Of a stretch of 64,000 nucleotides of DNA, positions 7,985-16,613 are shown piece by piece. Within the stretch, counting starts at the first letter, position 1, and every line of letters begins with the position of its first letter. The notes beneath the pieces were generated by a model, which was given only the letters and a program-made list of their open reading frames with translations, was not told the DNA's origin and did no database searches. The stretch lies in assembly GCA_902781705.1 (NCBI GenBank), contig CACZKE010000006.1:1-64000 (forward strand), read 5' to 3'. Both the position numbers and the translations under genes were made by a program. This DNA is from an uncultured Bacteroidia bacterium (lineage in GTDB: Bacteria; Bacteroidota; Bacteroidia; Bacteroidales; UBA932).

Positions 7985-10846
7985 AGGGTAGTACCATTCT
8001 TGAAACAGGTCGCTGCGCATTATCTGGCGACGGACATACAGGGTACGTGTTTCGTGTTTCCGAACCGGCGGTCGTCGGTGTTCTTCCGGAAGTATCTGGG
8101 GGATTTGGTGCGCGAAGGCGGGGAGGGGAGGCCGATGCGGGCGCCCAAGTCCCTGACCATCAACGATTTCTTTTATAAGGTCCATGGCGGCGAGGTGACG
8201 GACCGGATCCGGCTGCTGCTGGAGTTGTACGAGTCCTACAATGCCGTGTATCCCAAGGCCGAGCCCCTGGACGAGTTCATCTTCTGGGGCGAGGTGATCC
8301 TCGCGGACTTCGGCGACGTGGACAAGTCCCTTGCGCCGGCGGAGGATCTGTTTACCAACGTCGCGGATTTCAAGGGTATCCAGGACGACTACAGCCACCT
8401 GACCGATGTGCAGCGCGCGGCGGTGGAGCGGTTTGTGTCCCATTTTCGCGACCGCAACGGCCGCCTCACCGTGAAACTGGACACGGACGACAGTACCGTG
8501 AAAGCCCGGTTCCTCCAGGTGTGGAACATCCTGTATCCCCTGTATGTCGATTTCCGGAAGCGCCTGCAGGAGAAGGGAATGGCGTATGAGGGCATGGTGT
8601 ACCGCGACCTCGCTGCCCGGCTCAAGGGCGGGGAGTCCGTCGTGGACGTCCTGGGACCGGCGTTCCCGGAGACCCGGCGCTTCGTGTTCATCGGCCTGAA
8701 CGCCCTGAACGAGTGTGAACTCACGGTCCTGCGGCGGATGCGGGATGCCGGCATCGCCGAGTTCTGCTGGGACTATGTCTCCCCGTGGGTGACCGACCGG
8801 AAGAACAAATCCTCCGTCTTCATGGCGGAGAACGTCCGGGAGTTCCCGGCCCCTTTCAAAGTGGATCCCGACGGCCTTCCGACGCCGCAGTTCCATGTCG
8901 TGAGCGTCGCTTCTTCCGCCGGCCAGGCCAAACTGGCCCCGGAAATCCTCCGCCGTTCCGACACGTCGAATCCCGTGGAGACCGCCTTCGTCCTTCCCGA
9001 CGAGAACCTCCTCATGCCCCTGCTCGGGTCCATCCCGTCGGAGTACGAGAGCATCAACGTGACCATGGGCTGCCCGCTCACGGGCGGTTCTATTTATTCC
9101 CTGATGGCCTCCGTGGCCGCCATGCAGCAGCGCCTCCGGGAAAAGGCCGGCGAGTGGTATTTCTACCACCGCGAAGTGCGCTCCATCTTCTCCAACAGCC
9201 TGTTCCGCGCCGTCCTGACCCCGAAAGAGGAGGAAGTGGTGAAGAAGGTCAAGAAAGGCACGAAATACTACATCCCGCAGGGGGACCTCCAGGGCGGACC
9301 TCTGTTGGACCGCCTGTTCCGGCCCGTCGTCCGTGCGCCCAAGGATCCTTCCCGGGAGCAGAACCGGCACATCGCCGGGTATCTCTCTGACATCGTCAGT
9401 TACATCGGCTGGAAACTCCGCGGCGTGGAGTCTATGCTGCTGGAACTGGACTTCGCGAAGCGCTACCTCCAGTCCCTGAACCTTTTAGCCGACATCGACC
9501 TGGACATCCTCCCCACCACCTGGCTGCATCTGCTGGACGAACTCCTCTCCGGCGAGGCCGTCCCGTTCCGGGGCGAGCCGCTGGAAGGGCTGCAGGTCAT
9601 GGGACCGCTGGAAACCCGTGCCCTGGACTTTAGGAACCTCGTCCTGTTCTCCGCCAACGAAGGCTCGTTCCCGCGCCGGAGCAGCAGCGCCTCCTTCATC
9701 CCGCCCGAACTCCGCAAGGGTTTCGGCCTGCCAACGTACGAGTACCAGGACAGCGTATGGGCCTACTATTTCTACCGGATGATCCAGCGGGCGGAGCACG
9801 TCTGGCTCGTCTATGACAGCCGGACGGAAGGCCTCAAGACCGGGGAAGAGAGCCGATACATCAAGCAGTTGGAATACTACTACCAGGTCCCCCTGGAACG
9901 GTTCGTCGCGACGGCGGGCATGCAACTTACCCCCCTGGAGGACGAGATCCGCAAGACCCCGGAAGCCATCGAGGCCATCCGCGGCGGCGAACTCTCCGCC
10001 TCCACCCTCCAGAGTTACCTCTATTGCCCGGCGAAGTTCTACTACCAGTTCGTCGAGCACCTCCAGCAGGAGGACGAAGTAGCCGAGTCGATGGACGCCG
10101 GCAGCCTGGGCACCGTGTTCCACAGCGTCATGGAAGCCCTGTACGACCCGTTCTCCCGGGTGACCGTGGCCGACATCGACGGCATGCTCTCCGACCGGAA
10201 AGCCCTCAAGGCCCTCGTCCGGGAGATGATCATGAAGAAGATGCAGACGATCGACGTCACCGGCCGCGACCTCGTCGTGGAGGAAGTCATCCTCGAATAT
10301 GTCGTCCAGACCCTCAAGCACGACCGTCGGCTCCTCCTGGAGGCCGGCTCGCCCGGGTTCGACATCCTGTACCTGGAGTATAAGATGACCTGCCCGTTCG
10401 AAGGTTTCCGGCTCAAGGGCTATGCCGACCGCATCGACTCCTATAAGAATGGCGAAGTGCGCATCGTGGACTACAAGACCGGCAAGGTGGAGCAGGAGGA
10501 TATCGACATCAACGACGACAATGCGGCCGATATCGTGGAGAAACTCTTCGGTCCCGCGAACCAGGGCCGGCCCAAGATCGCCCTCCAACTGTATATCTAC
10601 AGTCTGCTCGCGCAAGAGTACGACAAGACGAAGGGACGTCCCCTCGTGAACTCCATCTACTCGGTCCGGCGCATGTTCACCGAACCCCTCCAGGACCGGC
10701 CCCAGAGCCACGAATTCGCCCGGCTCACCCGGGAACGCCTGAAAGACCTGCTGGCGGAGATGACGGACCCCGCGGTCCCGTTCCGCCGGACGGAGGAACT
10801 CTCCACCTGCAGTTACTGTGACTTCAAAATGATTTGCGGACGATGA
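7979..10846 (+). CDS. addB: AddB-like PD-(D/E)XK nuclease subunit of a recombination helicase-nuclease
   Basis: Probable AddB-type partner in double-strand-break end processing (AddAB/RecBCD role). It has 955 residues. The N-terminal half is an inactivated helicase-like region (FVFPNRRSSVFFRKYL near residues 25-40). The C-terminal nuclease has Asp and Lys of VDYKTGK near residue 830. One cysteine in YLYCPAKFYYQF (about 683) and three in the last residues (CSYCDFKMIC) match the AddB iron-sulphur staple. The ATG at 7979 lies inside the last upstream repeat unit; homologous N-termini begin at about this point (PFLKQVA), so the start is probably right. The stop overlaps the addA start as ATGA, indicating translational coupling. 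Confidence 0.85.
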   Translation: MTRVVPFLKQVAAHYLATDIQGTCFVFPNRRSSVFFRKYLGDLVREGGEGRPMRAPKSLTINDFFYKVHGGEVTDRIRLLLELYESYNAVYPKAEPLDEFIFWGEVILADFGDVDKSLAPAEDLFTNVADFKGIQDDYSHLTDVQRAAVERFVSHFRDRNGRLTVKLDTDDSTVKARFLQVWNILYPLYVDFRKRLQEKGMAYEGMVYRDLAARLKGGESVVDVLGPAFPETRRFVFIGLNALNECELTVLRRMRDAGIAEFCWDYVSPWVTDRKNKSSVFMAENVREFPAPFKVDPDGLPTPQFHVVSVASSAGQAKLAPEILRRSDTSNPVETAFVLPDENLLMPLLGSIPSEYESINVTMGCPLTGGSIYSLMASVAAMQQRLREKAGEWYFYHREVRSIFSNSLFRAVLTPKEEEVVKKVKKGTKYYIPQGDLQGGPLLDRLFRPVVRAPKDPSREQNRHIAGYLSDIVSYIGWKLRGVESMLLELDFAKRYLQSLNLLADIDLDILPTTWLHLLDELLSGEAVPFRGEPLEGLQVMGPLETRALDFRNLVLFSANEGSFPRRSSSASFIPPELRKGFGLPTYEYQDSVWAYYFYRMIQRAEHVWLVYDSRTEGLKTGEESRYIKQLEYYYQVPLERFVATAGMQLTPLEDEIRKTPEAIEAIRGGELSASTLQSYLYCPAKFYYQFVEHLQQEDEVAESMDAGSLGTVFHSVMEALYDPFSRVTVADIDGMLSDRKALKALVREMIMKKMQTIDVTGRDLVVEEVILEYVVQTLKHDRRLLLEAGSPGFDILYLEYKMTCPFEGFRLKGYADRIDSYKNGEVRIVDYKTGKVEQEDIDINDDNAADIVEKLFGPANQGRPKIALQLYIYSLLAQEYDKTKGRPLVNSIYSVRRMFTEPLQDRPQSHEFARLTRERLKDLLAEMTDPAVPFRRTEELSTCSYCDFKMICGR

Positions 10847-13800
10847 TCCAGATCCTGAAAGCGTCGGCCGGGTCCGGGAAGACCTACAACCTGGCCCGTG
10901 AATATATCCGCCTGCTGCTGGTGAAGCAGGACCCCCAGGCCTATCGGCACATTCTCGCCGTGACCTTTACGAACAAGGCCACCGACGAGATGAAGCAGCG
11001 CATCCTCAAGGAACTCCATACCCTTGCGACCGCCCCGGAGGATTCGCCTTACTACAATGACTTCGTCCCGTCCCTGTTCCCGGATGCCGATTCGCTCCGG
11101 AAACGGGCCTCGGGACAGTTGGGCGGCATCCTGCACGACTATTCCGCCTTCGCCGTGTCCACCATCGACAAGTTCTTCCAGCAGACCCTCCGGGCCTTCT
11201 CCCGCGAGATCGGCCAGTTCGCCTCCTACCAGGTGGAACTGGACAAGGCCTCGCTCGTGGAAGAGAGCGTGGACCGCATCCTGGACGGACTCACCGAGGC
11301 CGACCGCGGCCTCCTGGACTGGCTCACGGACAACGTGAAGGCCGGGCTGGAGAAGGGCGACCGGTTCAACCTGGAACCGCCCCTCAAGGAGATGGCCGTG
11401 AACCTCAAGTCGGGAGACCACGAAGAGGCCGTGCGCCGCTTCGGCATCGACGAAGGAAAAGTCTATTCCAAGGAACACCTCGCCGCGGTCCGCAAGGGAT
11501 GCGACGCCCTGGCCAAGGACTATCTGACGGCGGTGAAAGCGGCCGCCGATGCGGTCCTGGACGTGTTCAAGCGGGAAGGCATCGACCCGGCGGAAACGAA
11601 CCGCGGCTTCATGAAACAGCTCTACTGGTATCAGGAACTGACCCCGCGCGACACCGTGGAACCGCCCACCGCCGCTTTCATGAAGAATGCGCCCGACTCC
11701 GCCAAGTGGTTCGCCAAGTCCAAGGACAAGTACCGCCTGCAACTGGAAGGAAGTCTGGAAGGGCCGCTGGAGGCGTTCTGCGCCCTTTTCGGTGACCGGT
11801 ACAAGGAATACCGGACGGCGCTCCTCATCCGCAGCCAGGTCTATGGGCTGGGCATCGCCGGCGAACTCCGGAAGGCCTTCGACGAAGTGCAGCGCGAGAA
11901 GAACGTCATCTCCATCGACGATTCCAACACCATCCTCAAGGATATCATCGACGGCTCCGACGCCCCGTTCGTGTATGAGAAATTGGGCGTGCGGTTCGAG
12001 GATTTCCTCCTGGACGAGTTCCAGGACACCTCCTCCGTGCAGTGGGAGAATTTCCGGCCCCTGCTCGGGAACAGCGAGGCCGGCGGCTTCGACAACCTCG
12101 TCGTGGGGGACGTGAAACAGTCCATCTACCGCTGGCGCGGGTCGGACTGGAAACTGCTGGACAGCGGCCTGCAGCGGGACTTCGGCCTCCCGAAGGACGC
12201 CGCGCGCGTGCTGGACGGGAATTACCGTACGTGCCACACCATCGTGGACTTCAACAACCGCTTCTTCGCCTATGCGGCGGAGCAGTTGGACAGCCTGCTG
12301 GGCGGGGAGGACATCCGCCGCATCTATGCCGATGTGAAGCAGCGTCCCTGCCTGGACGATCCGGCCCAGGGCTCCGTGGACGTGCAGTTCTGTGAGGACC
12401 ATGAAGCCGAACTGGACGCCATCCTGGACACGATCCGGGAAGTCCGGGAGGCGGGCGCCCGCTACGGGGACATCGCCATCCTGGTGCGCGGCAACGCCGA
12501 GGGTTCCGAAATCGCCGCCCGGCTCGTCGCCGGGGGCATTCCCGTCGTCTCCGACGACTCCCTGTTCGTGAAATCCTCCGTGACCGTGCGTCGGCTCGTG
12601 TCCCAACTCTCGCTGGTGGACCGCCCCGATACGCCGGAAAACGCTTCTGTCGCGGGCTTCCTGGCCCGGGAGATGGAAATCAGCCTTCCGGACCACTACC
12701 ATTCGCTCACTGAACTGGCGGAAACCCTCCTGCGCGGCCTCCGGAAGGCGGAACCGGCCACCTTCGACGCAGAGATCCCCTACGTGCAGTCTTTCATGGA
12801 TTTCCTCCTGGACTGGACCGCCTCCCGAGGCAACGACCTCGCCGCTTTCCTTCGTGACTGGGACGGGGCCGACCCGAAGATCGCCTCGCCGGACTCCGGC
12901 GCTTCCGTGCGCGTGATGACCATCCACAAGTCCAAAGGTCTGGAGTTCCCCTACGTCATTTTCCCCTTCGCGGAGAAGGTCACCCTGTTCAAGCCCTCCG
13001 CCTACTGGTGCCGCCCCGACGTGGATGGGAAACCCATCGCGGACGTGGCCGACGGCGTGTATCACGTGGAACTGAGCGGAACTTCCGAGGATACGCTCTT
13101 TGCCGAGGACTACCGCCGCGAGCGGCAGATGCAGTACATCGATAACATCAACGTCTTCTACGTGGCCCTCACCCGGCCCAAGTACGGACTCAAGATCATC
13201 GCCAAATCCCCGGCCGGGAAGGTCCTGGACGCGGTCCGGGACGGAAAAGAGGTGGAATGGAAGAACCTCTCGCAGATCCTGTACGGGTTCGTGAAGTCGC
13301 CGGATTACCACGAAGGAACCCTGTACGGCTTTGCCACCATGAAGCGGAAGGCGGCGACGGCGAAACCGCTTGCCGTGGGCTATCCGTCCTTCGAGGCGGG
13401 GGAGCGCGGCCGCCTGAAGTTCAGCCGGGATGCGGCCGATTACTTCGGTCCCGACGGCCTCGTGGGCCCGGACGCCTCCAACCGCCTCCGCGGCCTCGTG
13501 ATGCACGATATCCTCGCCAGCGTGACCTTGCCGGAGGACCTTCCTGACGCCGTGGACCGCGCCGTCGCCACCGGCGAACTGCCGCGCGCCGACCGGGAGC
13601 ATACCCTTTCTTTCCTCTCGGAGGAAATCGCCTCCGTCGCCGCCAGCGGCTGGTTCTCGCCGGAGAACCGTATCCTGAACGAGGAGCCCATCCTCGCCGC
13701 CGACGGCACGGAACTCCGCCCGGACCGCGTCGTCCTCCGTCCCGACGGCTCCGCCGCCGTCATCGACTACAAGTTCGGCCTGCCCGACAAGAAGTACCTG

Positions 13801-13914
13801 GACCAGGTCCGCACCTACATGGACCTGTACCGTGCCATGGGACACGCCCCCGTCTCCGGAACGATTTGGTACGTCCGGGAAAACGGGGAAGATGAGTTTG
13901 TGGAAGTGCTATAG
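10843..13914 (+). CDS. addA: AddA-like UvrD/Rep-family helicase-nuclease
   Basis: ATP-dependent helicase with a C-terminal nuclease domain, partner of the preceding AddB-like protein. The ATG at 10843 overlaps the addB TGA (ATGA). Motif I is ASAGSGKTYN at residues 7-16, motif II LLDEFQDTSS, motif III VGDVKQSIYRWRG, motif V VMTIHKSKGLEFPYV and motif VI NVFYVALTRPKYG. Near the C-terminus RPDRVVL.. and AVIDYKFG supply the PD-(D/E)XK nuclease residues. At 1023 residues it is of normal size for the compact Bacteroidota version. Its last bases overlap the convergent phosphoesterase gene by 6 bases. Confidence 0.9.
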   Translation: MIQILKASAGSGKTYNLAREYIRLLLVKQDPQAYRHILAVTFTNKATDEMKQRILKELHTLATAPEDSPYYNDFVPSLFPDADSLRKRASGQLGGILHDYSAFAVSTIDKFFQQTLRAFSREIGQFASYQVELDKASLVEESVDRILDGLTEADRGLLDWLTDNVKAGLEKGDRFNLEPPLKEMAVNLKSGDHEEAVRRFGIDEGKVYSKEHLAAVRKGCDALAKDYLTAVKAAADAVLDVFKREGIDPAETNRGFMKQLYWYQELTPRDTVEPPTAAFMKNAPDSAKWFAKSKDKYRLQLEGSLEGPLEAFCALFGDRYKEYRTALLIRSQVYGLGIAGELRKAFDEVQREKNVISIDDSNTILKDIIDGSDAPFVYEKLGVRFEDFLLDEFQDTSSVQWENFRPLLGNSEAGGFDNLVVGDVKQSIYRWRGSDWKLLDSGLQRDFGLPKDAARVLDGNYRTCHTIVDFNNRFFAYAAEQLDSLLGGEDIRRIYADVKQRPCLDDPAQGSVDVQFCEDHEAELDAILDTIREVREAGARYGDIAILVRGNAEGSEIAARLVAGGIPVVSDDSLFVKSSVTVRRLVSQLSLVDRPDTPENASVAGFLAREMEISLPDHYHSLTELAETLLRGLRKAEPATFDAEIPYVQSFMDFLLDWTASRGNDLAAFLRDWDGADPKIASPDSGASVRVMTIHKSKGLEFPYVIFPFAEKVTLFKPSAYWCRPDVDGKPIADVADGVYHVELSGTSEDTLFAEDYRRERQMQYIDNINVFYVALTRPKYGLKIIAKSPAGKVLDAVRDGKEVEWKNLSQILYGFVKSPDYHEGTLYGFATMKRKAATAKPLAVGYPSFEAGERGRLKFSRDAADYFGPDGLVGPDASNRLRGLVMHDILASVTLPEDLPDAVDRAVATGELPRADREHTLSFLSEEIASVAASGWFSPENRILNEEPILAADGTELRPDRVVLRPDGSAAVIDYKFGLPDKKYLDQVRTYMDLYRAMGHAPVSGTIWYVRENGEDEFVEVL

Positions 13915-14973
13915 ATGCAGGTCCTGCTGCACCTCGCCGCCGTAGAGGCGGACCCAGGTGCGGAAACCGGCCTCGCCGGCTTTGAATTCGAAAAGGCGGC
14001 AGCCGGAAACCTTCTCGCCGCCCATTCCTTCGCGGCCCAGGTGGTTGTACACGGTGTCGCAGCCGCTGAAGCGGCCATAGATGTAGTACATGTTTCCGTA
14101 GCGGAGCACGTAGTCACAGTCGTGGTCGTGTCCCGTGACGATGGCCTGGACGTCCTGCAGTTCGCGGAACTGGGCCAGCAGGCCGCTGTTGATCCGGGAC
14201 GGGCAGGGCGGTTCCCCGTTGGTGCCCGCGAGGAGCGAACCGGGGGTGGCCAGGGCCTCTTCGATTTCGCGGAGCGGGATGTGGAAAAACGCGAGGGAGG
14301 GGACGGGCGTGCCGCCGTTCTCCTTCGTAAAGTGCTTGCTGTAAGTCCGATACCAGCCCAGTTGGCTGTAGCGGATGTAATCGTAGGAATGGATTTCCTC
14401 CTCTCCCTTCAGGATCACCGCGTCCATGGAATCGAACAGGTACAGGACCCGGTCCGTCTTTCCGTCCGCGGTAAGCGTGATGACGTCGTTGGAACTGCCA
14501 TAGACACCATCCTTGGGGGCGGTGTTCAGACAGCCGGGAAGGTCCCGGATGAGGGAGAAGATGGTTTCCCGGGACGATCCGAACTGGGAATCGTGGTTCC
14601 CGAGCGCGACGGCGAACGGGATGCCCCGGTCCGCGATGGGCCGGAGGATTTCCAGGGCCGACTCCTGGTCGGGCTTCCCGAAAAGGGTGTCGCCGGTATG
14701 GATGACCAGGTCCGGCTTTTCCGCATCCAGCGCCTCTTCCACGCACCGGAGCGCCCGTTCCGACCGGGGATCGCCCGCGATATAGTGCGTGTCCGTGAAC
14801 TGGAGCAGTTTGAAACTGCCGTCGGCCCTGTAGGGCAGGGAAGCGGAGGGTTCGGTGCCGGTAGGTTGTGTACCGGTCCCATCCTCCTTCCGGAGGCAGG
14901 ATGAAAGAGCAGGGGCCCCGGTAATGAGAACCGAGGCCCATGCTGCATTTTTAAGAAACGAACGGCGTTTCAT
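13909..14973 (-). CDS. Exported metallophosphoesterase lipoprotein
   Basis: A 354-residue calcineurin-like phosphoesterase. The N-terminus MKRRSFLKNAAWASV carries a Tat-type RR motif, followed by a lipobox-like LSSC, so it is probably exported and lipid-anchored. Metal-binding motifs are visible in order: FTDTHY, HTGDTLFG, ALGNHDSQFG and TGHDHDCDY. The ATG shares its A with the stop of the SusD-like gene (TGATG), so the two are translationally coupled. Position behind susC-susD suggests it frees phosphate from, or otherwise processes, the substrate imported by the SusCD pair; the substrate itself cannot be read. Confidence 0.88.
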   Translation of the reverse strand: MKRRSFLKNAAWASVLITGAPALSSCLRKEDGTGTQPTGTEPSASLPYRADGSFKLLQFTDTHYIAGDPRSERALRCVEEALDAEKPDLVIHTGDTLFGKPDQESALEILRPIADRGIPFAVALGNHDSQFGSSRETIFSLIRDLPGCLNTAPKDGVYGSSNDVITLTADGKTDRVLYLFDSMDAVILKGEEEIHSYDYIRYSQLGWYRTYSKHFTKENGGTPVPSLAFFHIPLREIEEALATPGSLLAGTNGEPPCPSRINSGLLAQFRELQDVQAIVTGHDHDCDYVLRYGNMYYIYGRFSGCDTVYNHLGREGMGGEKVSGCRLFEFKAGEAGFRTWVRLYGGEVQQDLHL

Positions 14974-16592
14974 CAGAAGTTCTTCGGGGCGGCAGTCGCG
15001 GACTGGGTCTTGTTCTCGCCACCCAGGCTCCAGGAGATGCCCTTTTCCATGTTCTTCGCATTGTAGTCCGCATACTCGGCCGGGATGTTGCCGGCGTTGG
15101 TGTTGTATTCATTCTGCGGATACGGGATGCGCTGGATGATGTTGCCCACGCTCACGCCGGAGCTGGCGCTCACGGCCGGATAGGTGAGGATCTTGGAGGC
15201 GTAGTCCGGATAACCGGTACGGCGCTGCTCGGCCCAGGCCTCGACGGAGTTCGGGTACAGGGCGATCCACTTCTGGACCATGATGCTGCGCAGCTGCTCT
15301 TCCTTGTTGGAACCGAAGGCAGGCAGGGCGGCGATGTAGGCGTTCTGCTCGTCGGCGCTGATGGTGTTCTTGCCGCCGGAACGGGTGACGAACACGCCGA
15401 TCTCATCCATGGAAGCCTTGATGGCCTGCTTCCACAGGTCCTCGGCATTGCCGGAAATCCAGCCGCGGAGGGCAGCCTCGGCCTTGAGGAACAGGGCCTC
15501 GGAGTAGGAGCTGTAGCACCAGGAGAGGTTCTCGTTGCCGGCGCCGCTGTAGTGGAACAGACCGTTCACGTCGTACATGTTCAGGCGGGCAAAGGATTTC
15601 TTTCCGCCATGTGCGGTCACGACGTCAGTCTCGGTATCGGAGGTGTAGTCGAAGGGATAACCGTCCCAGTTGCTGTTGCCGGCCGTGGCCGCATCGGTAC
15701 CGGGCAGGAAGAAGAAGGCGCGGCGGGGATCCACGACGCCGGTCTTGTAACCCTTGTTGGTACCGTTCATCATGTCCATGAAGTCGCAGTTCGTGAAGGT
15801 GTTGGACCAGTCGTTGAAGGTACGGTCGTAGTAGTCACCCCAGACACCGGTGTCGCAGCTGATGCGGGCGTAGTCGGACGGGCTGTCGAAGCAGCCGGCG
15901 GCGGCAGCGGCAAAGTCGGCCTTGTATGTGTCGCCAAGACCGGACATGCGCATGGAAAGACGCATGATAAGCGTATTGGCGAACTTCTTCCACTGATTCC
16001 AATCATTGTTGAACAAGAAATCATACTGTTCGAAGGTCAACTGTGTGCCACTGGTGTTCAACAGGGCGACATCGCTCTTCAGACGCTTGATGAGGTCGGC
16101 ATAGATGTCGTTCACCTTACTGTAAGGTAGCGTCTCACCCTTGCCGGCGCCGAATTTACCCTCGGCGTCGAAATAAGGGCAGTCGCCCTGCCGGTCTACG
16201 ACACGCAGGAAAAGAACGATGTTCCAAATATCGTTCACCGCCTTGACATGGGTATAGAATTCGGCATCTCCGCAGATACTGTCAATCAGCCAGTACTCTT
16301 GGAGGCGGTCCGTATAGAAATCACGCCAGTAAATATCGCCCCAACCGGCGTTGTAACGCCAGAAGTCGGTCCATCCCAGGCCCTGGGCGAAATAGTGGGC
16401 GTACATGTCATCGTTCAGATTGAAGTTACGCTGGTGGTCATTGGAAGAACCATAGTACAGCGTACGGCCGAAGATCATGCTCACCTTTCCGGACTCGAGA
16501 GCCAGACCGGTGGTGGATTTGTTCATCTCGTCAAACTTGGCACAGGAGGCCAGAGAGAGCAGAGCGAGGATGGGTATAATAAACTTTTTCAT
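14973..16592 (-). CDS. SusD/RagB-family outer-membrane lipoprotein (SusD-like_2 type)
   Basis: Surface substrate-binding lipoprotein that caps the SusC-type transporter encoded just upstream. It has 539 residues with a lipoprotein signal (MKKFIIPILALLSLASC, cysteine at 17). The body is helix- and aromatic-rich with the N-terminal INxxP-less arrangement of the SusD-like_2 group (AKFDEMNKSTTGL..). It starts 21 bases after the susC stop and overlaps the phosphoesterase start. No glycosidase, sulfatase or peptidase lies next to it, so this is not a typical polysaccharide locus. Confidence 0.88.
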   Translation of the reverse strand: MKKFIIPILALLSLASCAKFDEMNKSTTGLALESGKVSMIFGRTLYYGSSNDHQRNFNLNDDMYAHYFAQGLGWTDFWRYNAGWGDIYWRDFYTDRLQEYWLIDSICGDAEFYTHVKAVNDIWNIVLFLRVVDRQGDCPYFDAEGKFGAGKGETLPYSKVNDIYADLIKRLKSDVALLNTSGTQLTFEQYDFLFNNDWNQWKKFANTLIMRLSMRMSGLGDTYKADFAAAAAGCFDSPSDYARISCDTGVWGDYYDRTFNDWSNTFTNCDFMDMMNGTNKGYKTGVVDPRRAFFFLPGTDAATAGNSNWDGYPFDYTSDTETDVVTAHGGKKSFARLNMYDVNGLFHYSGAGNENLSWCYSSYSEALFLKAEAALRGWISGNAEDLWKQAIKASMDEIGVFVTRSGGKNTISADEQNAYIAALPAFGSNKEEQLRSIMVQKWIALYPNSVEAWAEQRRTGYPDYASKILTYPAVSASSGVSVGNIIQRIPYPQNEYNTNAGNIPAEYADYNAKNMEKGISWSLGGENKTQSATAAPKNF

Positions 16593-16613
16593 ATTCGCTT
16601 TTTCCCTTATAGA

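Noticed and set aside
10813-13845. A 1010-codon open frame on the minus strand opposite addA
   Set aside because: Complete overlap with a helicase carrying all UvrD motifs; Val/Gly/His/Arg-rich translation typical of antisense GC-rich DNA.
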